Shown here piece by piece: positions 9,449 to 19,652 of a stretch of DNA of 64,000 nucleotides. The stretch is from contig NZ_JADKYP010000001.1 of the NCBI RefSeq assembly GCF_015354405.1, positions 124,001-188,000 of the forward strand, written 5' to 3'. A program made the position numbers and the translations under genes. The notes under the pieces are model-generated. The model saw nothing but the letters and a program-made list of their open reading frames with translations, was not told the DNA's origin and made no database searches. How positions within the stretch are numbered: the stretch's first letter is position 1; the number at the start of each line of letters is the position of its first letter. Source of the stretch: Nocardia sp. BSTN01. GTDB taxonomy: Bacteria > Actinomycetota > Actinomycetes > Mycobacteriales > Mycobacteriaceae.

Positions 9449-9829
9449 ATGCGGATCGGCGAGTTGGCGGAGCGGACCGAGACGTCCCGGCGGCTGTTGC
9501 GCTACTACGAGGAGCAGGGCCTGATCCGGGTGCGCCGCTGCGCCAACGGTTACCGCGACTACGACGAGCGTCTGGTCGATCAGATCCTGCACATCCGCGG
9601 TCTCCTGGACGCGGGCCTGCCCACCCGGATCATCAAGCAGATCCTGCCCTGCCTGGACGACCCGCGCGACATCCATTTCGCCGACGCCACACCGGAAATC
9701 ATCGCTACCCTCGAACATCAGCGCGACCGCCTGACCCAGCGCATCGACCTGCTCACCCGCAACCGCGACGCCATGACCGCCTACATCGGCGAACTGCGCG
9801 GCTGCGCCCGCCCGGCGTCAGTGGGTTGA
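9449..9829 (+). CDS. MerR-family transcriptional regulator
   Basis: A 126-residue protein with the N-terminal winged helix-turn-helix of MerR proteins (MRIGELAERTETSRRLLRYY, then EEQGLIRVRR..GYRDYDE) followed by a coiled-coil dimerisation helix (about residues 75-115). No cluster of Cys for metal sensing is present (only three scattered Cys), so the effector is not an obvious metal. It is divergently arranged with the deacetylase-family gene and may regulate it. The 3' end overlaps a toxin remnant by one codon. Confidence 0.88.
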   Translation: MRIGELAERTETSRRLLRYYEEQGLIRVRRCANGYRDYDERLVDQILHIRGLLDAGLPTRIIKQILPCLDDPRDIHFADATPEIIATLEHQRDRLTQRIDLLTRNRDAMTAYIGELRGCARPASVG

Positions 9830-10026
9830 TCCGGTGCGGTCGGCACGGCGCCGATCGTCGGCGTGCACGCGCCTGGTTGGCGTGCATGATGTTTCTCGCA
9901 TTCAACGGCGTACAACTTCGAGTCGACACGGACTACTGCGAGAACTTGGTCGTGGACGTCGCCACCGGTGCGGTCGTCGAGATCCCGGCCGTCGCCAAGG
10001 CTCTGGAATACCTCGCCGTGCGCTGA
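9826..10026 (+). pseudogene. C-terminal remnant of a Doc/Fic-type toxin
   Basis: A short open frame whose second half (AWLACMMFLAFNGVQLRVD, ... LVVDVATGAVV) matches the C-terminal helices of death-on-curing toxins, where NKRTAWLA..FL.LNG is followed by (L)(V)..VA.G. The HPFxDGNKR catalytic motif that should lie directly before it is missing or scrambled (GADRRRARAWLA), and no N-terminal part or Phd antitoxin is found next to it. The frame opens inside the end of the MerR gene with a TTG and no ribosome binding site. I read it as a degraded toxin fragment. A small unrelated protein cannot be ruled out. Confidence 0.5.
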
Positions 10027-10043
10027 TCACTGTCGACGGTGGT

Positions 10044-10910
10044 TTACGCTCCCGTCTCCGCGGCGCGGCGGTAGCCGCGTACGGCCGGGTAGCCGAAGAC
10101 CACGATCATGCCGAGGACCCATGCCACCGTCTTCCACAGGGGTTCGGCGATCGGGCCGTCCCAGCAGAGGCCGCGCATGGCGTCGATGGCGGTGCTCATG
10201 GGCTGGTTCTCGACGATCGTCTGCAACCAGGTGGGGTAGGCGAAGACCGGGACGAAGCCGGAGTTGAAGAACATCAGCAGGGTGTTGATGATGCTGATGA
10301 TGTTGACCAGCATCACGCCCTCGGAGACGGTGGCCAGGGCGGTCACCATCACCGCGAAGCCCACGCCGAACAGCACCGGGATGCCGATCATGGCCAGGGA
10401 GGCCAGCGGGCCGTTCCAGAAGCGGAAGCCGATGCAGACGCCGACCGCGATCACGAACAGCGTGGTCACCAGGACGCGCAGTGCCTCGGCCAGCAAGCGG
10501 CCGGTGAGCCCCGCGGCCCGGTGGATCGGCATCGTCCAGAAGCGTCCGAGCAGGCCGGTGTACTTCTCGGTTTTGAAGCCCAGCGCGCTGACCACCGCGC
10601 CGGACATCGCCGCCACCAGCGTGATCAGGGGAACAGTGCCGTACACGCTGGGCATGCCGGTGGCCGCGGTGATCGAATCGCCGAGCACGATCCGGAACAT
10701 CAGCAGGGTCAGGGCCGGGTAGATCAGCGTCTGAATGGTGGTCGCGGGGTCGCGCGCCCACACCAGCAGCAACCGTTTGCACTGGATCAGACTGTGTTGT
10801 GCCCAGGTCGCCACCGACCGCTCGGAGCGGGGCGCGACCGTCGGCAGCGGCGTCTTCCAGCCGAGAGTTTCCGGGGACGCCTCGGCGGCATCGATGGTCA
10901 GACTGCTCAC
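10044..10910 (-). CDS. ABC-2 type exporter permease (second permease of Drr-like system)
   Basis: A 288-residue membrane protein of the ABC-2 transporter family (DrrB/DrrC type) with about six hydrophobic helices after a roughly 50-residue cytoplasmic N-terminus. The conserved C-terminal stretch around NSGFVP...NQPMSTAIDAMRGL is typical of daunorubicin-resistance-type permeases. The GTG start overlaps the stop of the preceding permease gene as GTGA, so translation is probably coupled. It is the last gene of a three-gene operon (ATPase, permease, permease) that should export a lipid or a hydrophobic drug-like compound. The substrate is not predictable. Confidence 0.85.
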   Translation of the reverse strand: MSSLTIDAAEASPETLGWKTPLPTVAPRSERSVATWAQHSLIQCKRLLLVWARDPATTIQTLIYPALTLLMFRIVLGDSITAATGMPSVYGTVPLITLVAAMSGAVVSALGFKTEKYTGLLGRFWTMPIHRAAGLTGRLLAEALRVLVTTLFVIAVGVCIGFRFWNGPLASLAMIGIPVLFGVGFAVMVTALATVSEGVMLVNIISIINTLLMFFNSGFVPVFAYPTWLQTIVENQPMSTAIDAMRGLCWDGPIAEPLWKTVAWVLGMIVVFGYPAVRGYRRAAETGA

Positions 10911-11712
10911 GATCGCCTCACACTCGCCCACACCGCCAGCGGTACGAACGCCGCCGTCAGACTGATCAACCACACCAGCGGCACCCACAGCACATGCCAG
11001 CTCACCCCGCCTGCGGCCATATCCCGCAGCGCGAAGGAGAACTGCGAGACCGGCTGATTACGTGCGAACGGCCGAATCCACGCCGGGAAGCCGGATTCCG
11101 GCACGAAGCCGCACGACAGCATGCCGAGGATCAGCGTCGGCAGGGTCAGTGCCTGACTCAGCGCCTCCGGACTCTTGGTGAAACTGCCCAGCGCGTCCGC
11201 GCCGATGGCCAGCACGGTTCCGACGGCCAGTGAGAACGCGCAGAACAGCACGGCCTGGCCGAGGCCGGCGGTGAACCGGAAACCGATCATGTATCCGAAG
11301 ATCAACGCCGCGATCAGTGAGGTCACCGAACGCACCAGACCCGCGCAGATGCGCGAGGTCAGCGGAACCATCGGCCCGATCGGCATGGTCTGCATCCGGG
11401 TGTGCAGACCGGTCATCGATTCGAAGGCGGCGATCTGCGCATTCGACATCATGGTGAACGACATGGTCTGCAGCACGATGATCGGCATCACGAACTGCGC
11501 GTAGTCGATGCCACGGAACTGCATCACATAACGCAGCGGCAGATAGAAACCGAGGGTGAACACCAGCGGCGTGATCACCGCGACGACCAGTTCCCCCTTG
11601 GTCGCCATCGTGCGCACGATCCGCCCGGTCAGCGCCCGCCACTGGGCGAAGCTCGAGATCCGCGCCTCGGGCATCTGTGCGAAGAGGCGGGCCTCGGCGG
11701 CCACCGGCGCGC

Positions 11713-11716
<4 letters not shown>
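10907..11716 (-). CDS. ABC-2 type exporter permease (first permease of Drr-like system)
   Basis: A 269-residue integral membrane protein of the same ABC-2 family as its downstream neighbour, with which it shares the layout and the C-terminal CGFVPESGFPAW...NQPVSQFSFALRDM block. It starts at a GTG that overlaps the ATPase stop by four bases, and its own stop overlaps the next start in the same way. The two permeases probably form the heterodimeric membrane channel driven by the ATPase encoded at 11713-12867. Confidence 0.85.
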
Positions 11717-12867
<1,151 letters not shown>

Positions 12868-13334
12868 CAACTCTCCACTATCGGCCGGGCCGCGACCGGA
12901 TTGTCCGGAACGCTGATCTTTGTCCCGGTTGATGGATACCTTCCACCGGGCGCGATGTTACTTCGTCTCGCTGCGCGGCCGTCGGTGCCGCGGGCTCGGG
13001 GCGCCGACAGGGCCCTGGTGTTTTCCGCCGCGGTAATTTTCTACCGCGATCTGAAACATGGTGTTGTCGAAACGGGTCCGCAGGTTCAATCTGTGGCGTT
13101 GCTCACACTTCCCGCGGCGAATCGGCCTCGATCACCATTGTCGCTGGTCCGGACGCGGACCGGGCGGTTCGTAGGATGTTCGCGGTTGTTGTCGCTCGCC
13201 CGGAACGCACCATAGTCTGACGATCAGGGGAGCGGTATCGATTCGTCCGCACCCGCCCGCGGCATCGTCGCCCGCCCGCTGCTGGTGCACACGTCGAACG
13301 ACTGCCGAGGTCTCCGCCGGCGAGAGGGTGGCCA
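12868..13334. other. Intergenic region between divergent DrrA-like and aldehyde-dehydrogenase-like genes
   Basis: This stretch of 467 bases holds no credible gene. On the minus side GATAGT (about 12881-12886) could be a -10 for the ABC operon. On the plus side TTGTCG (13189-13194) and CATAGT (13211-13216), 16 bases apart, form a candidate promoter for the dehydrogenase-like gene. The central part shows no repeat or RNA structure I can support. Confidence 0.4.
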
Positions 13335-14807
13335 ATGGCCGAGATGCTGAAGTCCCACGATCCACGCACCGGCGAGCTCATCGGCGAATATCCGATCATG
13401 GACGCGGCCGCGGTCACCGAGGTCGTGCGCGCCGCTCGATCGGCCGAGACCTGGTGGGCGGCAATCGGATTCGCCGGGCGCAAACGCTGGCTGCTGGAAT
13501 GGAAGCGCAGTATCGCCCGCAATGCCGGCGAACTGGCCGAACTGATCTGCACCGAATCGGGTAAGCCGCGCGTCGACGCCGCGATCGAGATCATGCTCGC
13601 CGTGGAACATCTGAACTGGGCCGCGCGCAACGCCGAAAAACTCTTGGGGCGAAGCAAACTCGCCTCGACCTGGCTCACCCGCAATCAGCGGGCCTCGGTG
13701 GGCTATCTGCCGCTGGGCGTGGTCGGGGTGCTCGGCTCGCCGAACAATCCGGTCTTCACTCCGATGGGCTCGATCGCGTACGCGATGGCCGCCGGCAACG
13801 CGGTGGTGTTCAAGCCCAGCGAGCTCACCCCGGGTGTCGGTATCTGGCTGGCCGACAGCTGGGCGGCGCTGGCGCCGAACAAGCCTGTCCTGCAGGCGAT
13901 CACCGGGACCAGCGTGACCAGCGCCGAGCTGTGCCGCGCCCGGGTCGACAAGATCGCCTACGCCGGCTCCGAGGCCGGTGCGCGCGAGGTGATCGAACTG
14001 TGCGCGCCCACCCTCACACCCGTCGTGGTCGAGAAGGCCGGCAAAGGCACGATGATCGTGCACGTCGACGCCAAACTCGACACCGCGGCAGAGGCCGCGG
14101 TGTTCGGCGCCATGTCCAACGCGGGGCAGAGCCCGGCCGGTATCCAGCGGGCCTATGTCGCGGATTCGGTCTACGAACCGTTCCTGGAAAGGGTCGTCGC
14201 GCAGGCGCGTGCGCTGCGGCCCGGCGGCGATCGCAAGGCCTCCTACGGTCCGATGATCATGGATGCCCAGGTCGACGTGGTCCGCCGGCAGGTCAAGGAT
14301 GCGATCGCGCGCGGCGGGCGGGCCGTGGTGGGCGGCCTGGAATCGATCCGCGAACCGTATATCGAGCCGATCGTGCTGACCGATGTGCCCGAGGACAGTC
14401 AGGCGATCACCGCGGAGGCGGTCGGGCCGGTGCTGATCGTCAATCGGGTGGCGAATATCGACGAGGCGATCGATCGCATCAACGCCGCCGATCAAGGCCT
14501 GGCGGTCTCGGTGTTCACCCGCGACGTGCGGGGTGTCGCCGACTTCGCCGAACGCATCAGAACCGGTGTGGTGACGGTGAATTCGACCATGGCCTACGCC
14601 GCCAACCCGGCCCTGCCCTTCGGCGGGGTCGGCGAGTACGGGCAGGGGCATACGCACGGCGAGGCCGGATTGCGCGAATTCAGCCGCACCCTGGCGATCG
14701 CGGAGAAGCGCTATCGCGCGCCGGTGGATCTGTCGAGTTTCGACCGGCACCCGCGCCATCTGCGGTTGACGCGGGCGATCTTCCGGATCCGCCACAGCCG
14801 GTTCTAG
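13335..14807 (+). CDS. Aldehyde dehydrogenase-family protein lacking the catalytic cysteine
   Basis: A 490-residue protein with the full aldehyde-dehydrogenase fold: an NAD-site region (SPNNPVF...AGNAVVFKPSE), the general-base Glu segment (VVVEKAGKG) and the C-terminal PFGGVGEYGQGH. The catalytic loop, normally NxGQxCxxxxR, reads NAGQSPAGIQR, so Pro (residue 267, codon 14133-14135) stands where the nucleophilic Cys should be. No other Cys is close. The frame is intact on both sides, so a sequencing frameshift does not explain it. It may bind NAD(P) and an aldehyde without oxidising it, or work by an altered chemistry. It starts at ATG 13335 after GAGAGGGTG. It is convergent with the double-TetR regulator gene. 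Confidence 0.85.
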   Translation: MAEMLKSHDPRTGELIGEYPIMDAAAVTEVVRAARSAETWWAAIGFAGRKRWLLEWKRSIARNAGELAELICTESGKPRVDAAIEIMLAVEHLNWAARNAEKLLGRSKLASTWLTRNQRASVGYLPLGVVGVLGSPNNPVFTPMGSIAYAMAAGNAVVFKPSELTPGVGIWLADSWAALAPNKPVLQAITGTSVTSAELCRARVDKIAYAGSEAGAREVIELCAPTLTPVVVEKAGKGTMIVHVDAKLDTAAEAAVFGAMSNAGQSPAGIQRAYVADSVYEPFLERVVAQARALRPGGDRKASYGPMIMDAQVDVVRRQVKDAIARGGRAVVGGLESIREPYIEPIVLTDVPEDSQAITAEAVGPVLIVNRVANIDEAIDRINAADQGLAVSVFTRDVRGVADFAERIRTGVVTVNSTMAYAANPALPFGGVGEYGQGHTHGEAGLREFSRTLAIAEKRYRAPVDLSSFDRHPRHLRLTRAIFRIRHSRF

Positions 14808-14831
14808 TCGCGGCCGGCTCGAGTGCCGCCG

Positions 14832-16091
14832 CTATGCCTCGAGCTGTTCGCCCTGCGCCGCCTCCGGCGCTGAATTCCAACCCAGCAGCACCGCTTCCAT
14901 CAATGCGCACACCCGGGCGACATGTTCCGGACGATTCTCGAAGCGCACGCGCCGCCCGACGTCGACCACCTGCGCGATGGCCGCATGGACGCGGCAGCGC
15001 GCCTCGGCCGGGTCGTCGTCGAGCAGATGCGCCCACTCGAGCACGTTCTGCCGCTGCACCGAACGCAGCTTCTGCTGCTCGGTCGCGGGGAGATTCGAGA
15101 ATTCGGCGAAATAGACCGGCAGAATCTCCGGCGTCGAGAAGGTCAGCCGCGCGAACCGCGCCGCGATGCGCAGCGCTGCATCGGAGCGGCTGGTGGCCTC
15201 CGCCAGTGCCTCGGAATTCGCGATCGCGAGACGTTCCCCGGTGCGGTGGAACGCGGCCGCCAGCAGATCGGATTTACTCGCGAAGTAGCGGTACACGCTG
15301 GACGCGTTGATACCGACCGCCGCGCCGATCTCCTCGATACTGGCCTCGTGATAGCCCTGGCGGCCGAAGATGCGGATCGCCTCGGTGAGCAGCTGTTCGC
15401 GTTTGGAACTCAGCGGCAGCCCGCGCACCGGCGCCCCGGTGGCCGCGGGGTCGGGCAGCGGCGGCAGCTCGGTATGCAAGAGCGACCAGCACATATCGAG
15501 AATCAGATCGGTGAGCCGCGCGTTGGACAGAGCGGTGCGGTGCGCGGTGATGCTGCCGATCACGCCCAGCATGCCGGTCGCGATCAGTTCCACGTCGGCG
15601 GGCGATGCCTCCGGCCGCAGCGCGGCGACCGCGGATTCGATCAGATCCTGCAGTTCGTCGTAGATCACCCGGATGCGCGCGCGGTCCTCGCGCTCGAGGT
15701 AGCGGCGCTCCCAGCGGTACAACCCGCCCTCGCGGCGCACATCGATGGTGTGCTCGGCCAGGGCGCGGATCAGCGCGGTGAATCGAGATTTCGGATCGAG
15801 TCCGGGAGCGTCGGCGGCCTTGGCGGCGTCGAGCAGTTGCTGGGCACCGACCTCGGCGGCGGCCACCAGCAGCGCGTACTTGTTGGCGAAGTGGCGGTAC
15901 AGCGCCGGACCCGAGATGCCCACCTCGGCGGCGATCTCGTCCACGCCGACCGGGTGATAGCCGCGTTCACTGAAGGCGCGGGCGGCGACCCGCACGATCT
16001 GTGCCTTGCGATCCTTCGGCCGACGACGGGGCGTCGTGGTGGTACCCGGTCGCGCGGATGCGAGCCCGGCCTCGCTGCGATCCGCGACCAT
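14832..16091 (-). CDS. Tandem TetR-family regulator (two TetR units in one chain)
   Basis: A 419-residue protein holding two complete TetR/AcrR repressor units. The first HTH is near residues 30-75 (IVRVAARAFSERGYHPVGVD...GPALYRHFANKYALL) and the second near 230-275 (LLTEAIRIFGRQGYHEASIE...SSVYRYFASKSDLL), each followed by a helical ligand-binding region. Fused TetR pairs are known in actinobacterial lipid-metabolism regulators. The start is the ATG 16091, supported by AGGAGAGG directly upstream. It is divergent from the enoyl-CoA hydratase gene; the gap between them holds repeated GTTAAC-type boxes that are its probable operators. An acyl-CoA ligand is plausible from this context but is inference. 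Confidence 0.9.
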   Translation of the reverse strand: MVADRSEAGLASARPGTTTTPRRRPKDRKAQIVRVAARAFSERGYHPVGVDEIAAEVGISGPALYRHFANKYALLVAAAEVGAQQLLDAAKAADAPGLDPKSRFTALIRALAEHTIDVRREGGLYRWERRYLEREDRARIRVIYDELQDLIESAVAALRPEASPADVELIATGMLGVIGSITAHRTALSNARLTDLILDMCWSLLHTELPPLPDPAATGAPVRGLPLSSKREQLLTEAIRIFGRQGYHEASIEEIGAAVGINASSVYRYFASKSDLLAAAFHRTGERLAIANSEALAEATSRSDAALRIAARFARLTFSTPEILPVYFAEFSNLPATEQQKLRSVQRQNVLEWAHLLDDDPAEARCRVHAAIAQVVDVGRRVRFENRPEHVARVCALMEAVLLGWNSAPEAAQGEQLEA

Positions 16092-16150
16092 ACACCTCTC
16101 CTTCTGCGTTTCGGCTCGTCGACGGCGCCGATTGGTTGACAGCGCCGGAC

Positions 16151-16190
16151 AAGTCAACATAAGTTAACCACAATTCGCAAAGTTAACCAT
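16151..16190. promoter_or_regulatory. Repeated AAGTTAACCA boxes, candidate TetR operators
   Basis: Between the divergent double-TetR and enoyl-CoA hydratase genes lie three related boxes: AAGTCAACAT (16151-16160), AAGTTAACCA (16161-16170) and AAGTTAACCA (16180-16189). Each of the last two contains the palindrome GTTAAC. The starts are 10 and 19 bases apart, close to one and two helical turns. They are well placed to control both genes. Confidence 0.55.
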
Positions 16191-16236
16191 CATTCTCGTC
16201 TCGTCGCCACCGGCGGCGGACCACCTGGGAGTAACC

Positions 16237-17031
16237 ATGAGCGATCGCGACCACACCCCCGGCCTCACCATCGTGCGGGACGATCGCGTTTTGCGGGTGA
16301 CCATCGACAATCCCGGCCGCAAGAACGCCCTCAGCTACGACGCGATGATCGCCCTCGGTGACACGCTGGGCAGCGTGGCCGCGGATCCGTCGATCCGCGT
16401 GGTCGTGCTGACCGGGGCGGGCGGTGATTTCTGTACCGGCGCCGATCTGGCCGCGGCGGCCGCCGAGAAGGAGCGGGGTATCACCCCCGAGATAACCATG
16501 GACGGCGCGAACCGGATGATCCGTTCGATCATCGACGCGCCGGTGCCGGTGATCGCTCGGGTGCGCGGTGCCGCCGCGGGAATCGGTGTGGCGCTGGCGC
16601 TTTCCGCCGATTTCACCTATGCGAGTGAGGAGGCCTATCTGCTGCAGGCCTTCATCAACATCGGCCTGATGCCCGACGGGGGCGCCGCCGCGCTGGTGGC
16701 CGCCGCATCCGGGCGGGCGCTGGCGGCGGAGCTGGCGCTGCTCGGCGAGCGGCTGCCGGTCACCGAGGCCTATCGGCGCGGCCTGCTGGCCGGGGTCCTG
16801 CCCGTCGACGAACTCGATGCGAAGGTCGAGGCGGTCGCCGCCAAGCTCGCGCACGGCCCGCGCCGCGCTCTCGAACTCACCAAGCGCACCCTCAACCGGG
16901 CCGCCCTGACGTCGCTGGACGAGGCGCTCGCCGCCGAGAAGGCCGGACAGGCGGAGTTGCTGCGCGGACCCGATTTCGCCGAGGGCGCCGCCGCGATGCT
17001 GGGCAAGCGCAAGGCGGTATTCGCGCACTAG
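16237..17031 (+). CDS. Enoyl-CoA hydratase/isomerase family protein
   Basis: A 264-residue crotonase-fold protein, the usual length for single-domain members. The oxyanion-hole segments are visible (FCTGADL near residue 68 and RGAAAGIGVALAL near 110). The second catalytic acid region reads INIGLMPDGGAAALV, where many hydratases have a Glu, so the reaction (hydratase, isomerase or other) is open. The ATG start follows GGGAGTAACC. It is controlled together with, or by, the divergent TetR-pair gene, which supports a role in fatty-acid or related acyl-CoA breakdown. Confidence 0.88.
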   Translation: MSDRDHTPGLTIVRDDRVLRVTIDNPGRKNALSYDAMIALGDTLGSVAADPSIRVVVLTGAGGDFCTGADLAAAAAEKERGITPEITMDGANRMIRSIIDAPVPVIARVRGAAAGIGVALALSADFTYASEEAYLLQAFINIGLMPDGGAAALVAAASGRALAAELALLGERLPVTEAYRRGLLAGVLPVDELDAKVEAVAAKLAHGPRRALELTKRTLNRAALTSLDEALAAEKAGQAELLRGPDFAEGAAAMLGKRKAVFAH

Positions 17032-17172
17032 GACGCCCCGGTCGAACCGGCGGCTTCCGTGAGCGCTGCGCCGCAGCATCTCTCGACGGCGCCGGCGTGG
17101 GGTGGTGTTCGGGCCGGGGGCGGCCGCACCGTCGGTCACCGAGCGCGCTCGACGGCGCCGGTGCCCGGGTGG

Positions 17173-18420
17173 CTAGCCGCCCGCGCTCTCGTCCTCCGGA
17201 AGGGCCGGGTCGAGCGTCGCGTCGAGCACCGGATCCGAGGTCGCCGCCGGATACTCGTAGCCCACCCAGCGGTTGCGATTCGCCCAGCCGACCAGGTCGT
17301 ATCGCCAGCGAAACGGCCAGGTCCGCGACACCGTCATGAACAGCACCGCCCCGAGCGCCGCATAGTCGTCGTGCGCGGACAGCAGCGCGCGCTGCTGGCG
17401 CGGGGAGGCGGTGAAGAAGGCCTCGAACATCGAGATCGATTGCGCGGTCGTCAGCCGCCCCAAGCCGTAGACGCCGCGCATCCGCATCCAATACACCAGC
17501 CGCGCCTGCCACGGCCACAGCGCCGCGACCGGATCGGCGCCCGTGCGCACCGCGTCGACCAGCGTGTCGACCAGGGCCAGCGAATCGGCGACGCTGTAGC
17601 CGGTGCACGGATGCATCATGCCGCCGCGGGAGCCGAACGGCACCGGATCGTTGCCGCGCAGCGAGCCGCGCATCGGCGGGGGCGGCTGATTCAGCGGATA
17701 GTGCGCGGCCTCGGACGGTTCGTCACCGCGCAGCCGGACGCCGTGCGCGGCGAGCCGATGCAGGGTGCGCCGGCGCAGTTCGTGCTGCGGCATGCCGCCG
17801 CGCAGGCCGAGACTGGTCTCCTCGAAGATCACCGTGCCGTCGCCGAGCGGGACCGCGTACAGGAACGAGGGCGGCTCGTCCGGGCCGGCGCCGTTCTCGT
17901 CGCGCCAATCCAGCAGCAGCCCTTCACCATCGGCGATCATCGGCGCCGCCCGGTCGGCATCGACGAAGATGCCGTGCGCGCTGGCGGTGCGCCGGGACCC
18001 GGGCGAAGCCAGACCGCGGGTATCGACCACCGCGGCGGCGGTGACGGTGCCGCCGTCCTGCAATTCGACGCGATGAGCGTCGACAGAGGTAGCGCGACCA
18101 GCCAGGACGGTGGCATCGTCCAGAGGGAGCGCGTCGCGTAGCCCGGGCTTGGAGAGTACGCAGTACGGCCTGTCGATTCGATGCGGCGTCTGCGTCCAGA
18201 CGGTGGGCGCCTCGATGCGCTGGGCGATCGCGCTGTGCGGCAGCCACGCGGGAAGTTCGTCGACCCAGCAGGAGAAGGTCGGCGGCCACAGCCGCTCGGG
18301 CCGCGGATCCACCGCCACGACGTCGAGCCCCGCCCGCATCGCGCGGTGAGCGACGGCACGGCCGGTCGGCCCGAGCCCGACCACGCACAGATCGGCTCGA
18401 CGGACATCCTGCGCACTCAT
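17173..18420 (-). CDS. Lycopene cyclase (CrtL/CrtY-type FAD-dependent)
   Basis: A 415-residue protein with an N-terminal dinucleotide-binding motif (VVGLGPTGRAVAHRA) and the cyclase signature around residues 195-210 (FLYAVPLGDGTVIFEETSLG), followed by the substrate-side FGSRGGMMHPCTGYSVADSL. This family closes the ends of lycopene into beta-ionone rings at the membrane, in a redox-neutral reaction using reduced FAD. The start is the ATG that gives MSAQDVRRADLCVVG. No other carotenoid gene (crtE, crtB, crtI) is in the window, so the rest of the pathway must be elsewhere. It is convergent with the enoyl-CoA hydratase gene. Confidence 0.85.
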   Translation of the reverse strand: MSAQDVRRADLCVVGLGPTGRAVAHRAMRAGLDVVAVDPRPERLWPPTFSCWVDELPAWLPHSAIAQRIEAPTVWTQTPHRIDRPYCVLSKPGLRDALPLDDATVLAGRATSVDAHRVELQDGGTVTAAAVVDTRGLASPGSRRTASAHGIFVDADRAAPMIADGEGLLLDWRDENGAGPDEPPSFLYAVPLGDGTVIFEETSLGLRGGMPQHELRRRTLHRLAAHGVRLRGDEPSEAAHYPLNQPPPPMRGSLRGNDPVPFGSRGGMMHPCTGYSVADSLALVDTLVDAVRTGADPVAALWPWQARLVYWMRMRGVYGLGRLTTAQSISMFEAFFTASPRQQRALLSAHDDYAALGAVLFMTVSRTWPFRWRYDLVGWANRNRWVGYEYPAATSDPVLDATLDPALPEDESAGG

Positions 18421-18593
18421 GGCTGCATTCTCCCAGCCCGGCCCCGCATCGCCGCGCAGGCCGTGGACGTTACGCCCCGAAAACTCGTGGCGTAGCAATT
18501 CGCGTCGTGAAATGCGTTGGGGCAGTTCATAACCTGAGACCACGGGCGCCGTCGGGGGGTGCTCGCCGATTGCTGGTGGCCAGGGAGAACGAT

Positions 18594-19649
18594 ATGCGAA
18601 GGTTTCGAGACACGGGGCGGGCTCCGCGGCACAGATCCATGCTGCGGATGATGAGTACGGCGGTGGTGGCCGCCGCCGCCCTGCTGATGTGCCAGGGGAA
18701 CGGTGCGGCCGATCCCGCGCCGGCGCCCGGTCCGACCGGCTCGGACTCGGCGATCGTCCGGGTCCGCACCGACGATCCGCGCCATCAGTCGTTGTTCGTG
18801 CACTCCGCGGCGATGGGACAGGACATCGAAGTGCAGGTGCAGCGGGCCGCCGATACGAGCGCCCCGCGTCCGGTGCTGTATCTGTTGCTCGGCGCCGGCG
18901 GCGGTCTCGACGGCTCGACCTGGGCGACGAAAACCGATGCGCTGAAATTCCTCGCCGACAAGAACGTCAACGTGGTGACGCCGATCGGTGGCATGTTCAG
19001 CTATTACGCCGACTGGCAGCGCGACGATCCGCACCTGGGTCACAACAAGTGGCGCACTTTCCTGACGCGGGAACTGCCGCCGCTTCTGAACACGTATCTG
19101 GATGCCAACGGCCGCAACGGAATTGCCGGCTATTCGATGTCGGCCACCACGACCTTGGCGCTCGCGGCGACTACCGGGGACCTGTTCTCCGCGGTCGGCT
19201 CCTACAGCGGATGCGCGCAGACCTCCGATCCGGTCGGACAGGAATTCGTCCGGCTCACGGTCGAGACGTGGGGATGGGGCAATGCCGAGAACATGTGGGG
19301 ACCGCCCGGCGATCCGGACTGGGTCGGCAACGATCCCTACGTGCACGCGGAGGGCCTGCGCGGCAAGGCCATCTATATCGCGAACGGGAGCGGACTGCCC
19401 GGGCCCTACGACACCTTGAACGGCGAATACTCACTGCCCGGGGAATGGGGTTACGCCAATCAGCTCGCGCTCGGCGGCATCATCGAATCGGCGACGAACT
19501 ACTGCGCCCACAACATGCAGGCACGGCTGGACTCGCTGAACATCCCCGCCACCTATGACTTCCGGCCGACCGGCACGCACTCCTGGGGTTACTGGCAGGA
19601 CGACCTGAAGAAATCGTGGCCGGTGCTGGCCTCGGGCCTGGGACTGTAA
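18594..19649 (+). CDS. Secreted mycolyltransferase / antigen 85-type esterase, second copy
   Basis: A 351-residue exported protein of the antigen 85 family and a paralogue of the one at 6076-7149. It has a long basic N-terminus and a hydrophobic signal segment ending near GNGAADP (about residue 40). The nucleophile is in AGYSMSA (about S181) and the C-terminal His in THSWGYWQ. I chose the ATG at 18594 because AGGGAG lies seven bases upstream and the signal peptide then has normal length; the frame is open for 29 more codons upstream without family similarity. It is followed after three bases by a secreted lipase gene, which suggests co-transcription. Likely role: mycolate transfer at the outer envelope. 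Confidence 0.87.
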   Translation: MRRFRDTGRAPRHRSMLRMMSTAVVAAAALLMCQGNGAADPAPAPGPTGSDSAIVRVRTDDPRHQSLFVHSAAMGQDIEVQVQRAADTSAPRPVLYLLLGAGGGLDGSTWATKTDALKFLADKNVNVVTPIGGMFSYYADWQRDDPHLGHNKWRTFLTRELPPLLNTYLDANGRNGIAGYSMSATTTLALAATTGDLFSAVGSYSGCAQTSDPVGQEFVRLTVETWGWGNAENMWGPPGDPDWVGNDPYVHAEGLRGKAIYIANGSGLPGPYDTLNGEYSLPGEWGYANQLALGGIIESATNYCAHNMQARLDSLNIPATYDFRPTGTHSWGYWQDDLKKSWPVLASGLGL

Positions 19650-19652
19650 CCG

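Noticed and set aside
17080-17165. A repeated 14-base stretch (CTCGACGGCGCCGG) near the lycopene cyclase end
   Set aside because: Short, two copies only, and of the GC composition expected by chance; no evidence for an attachment site.
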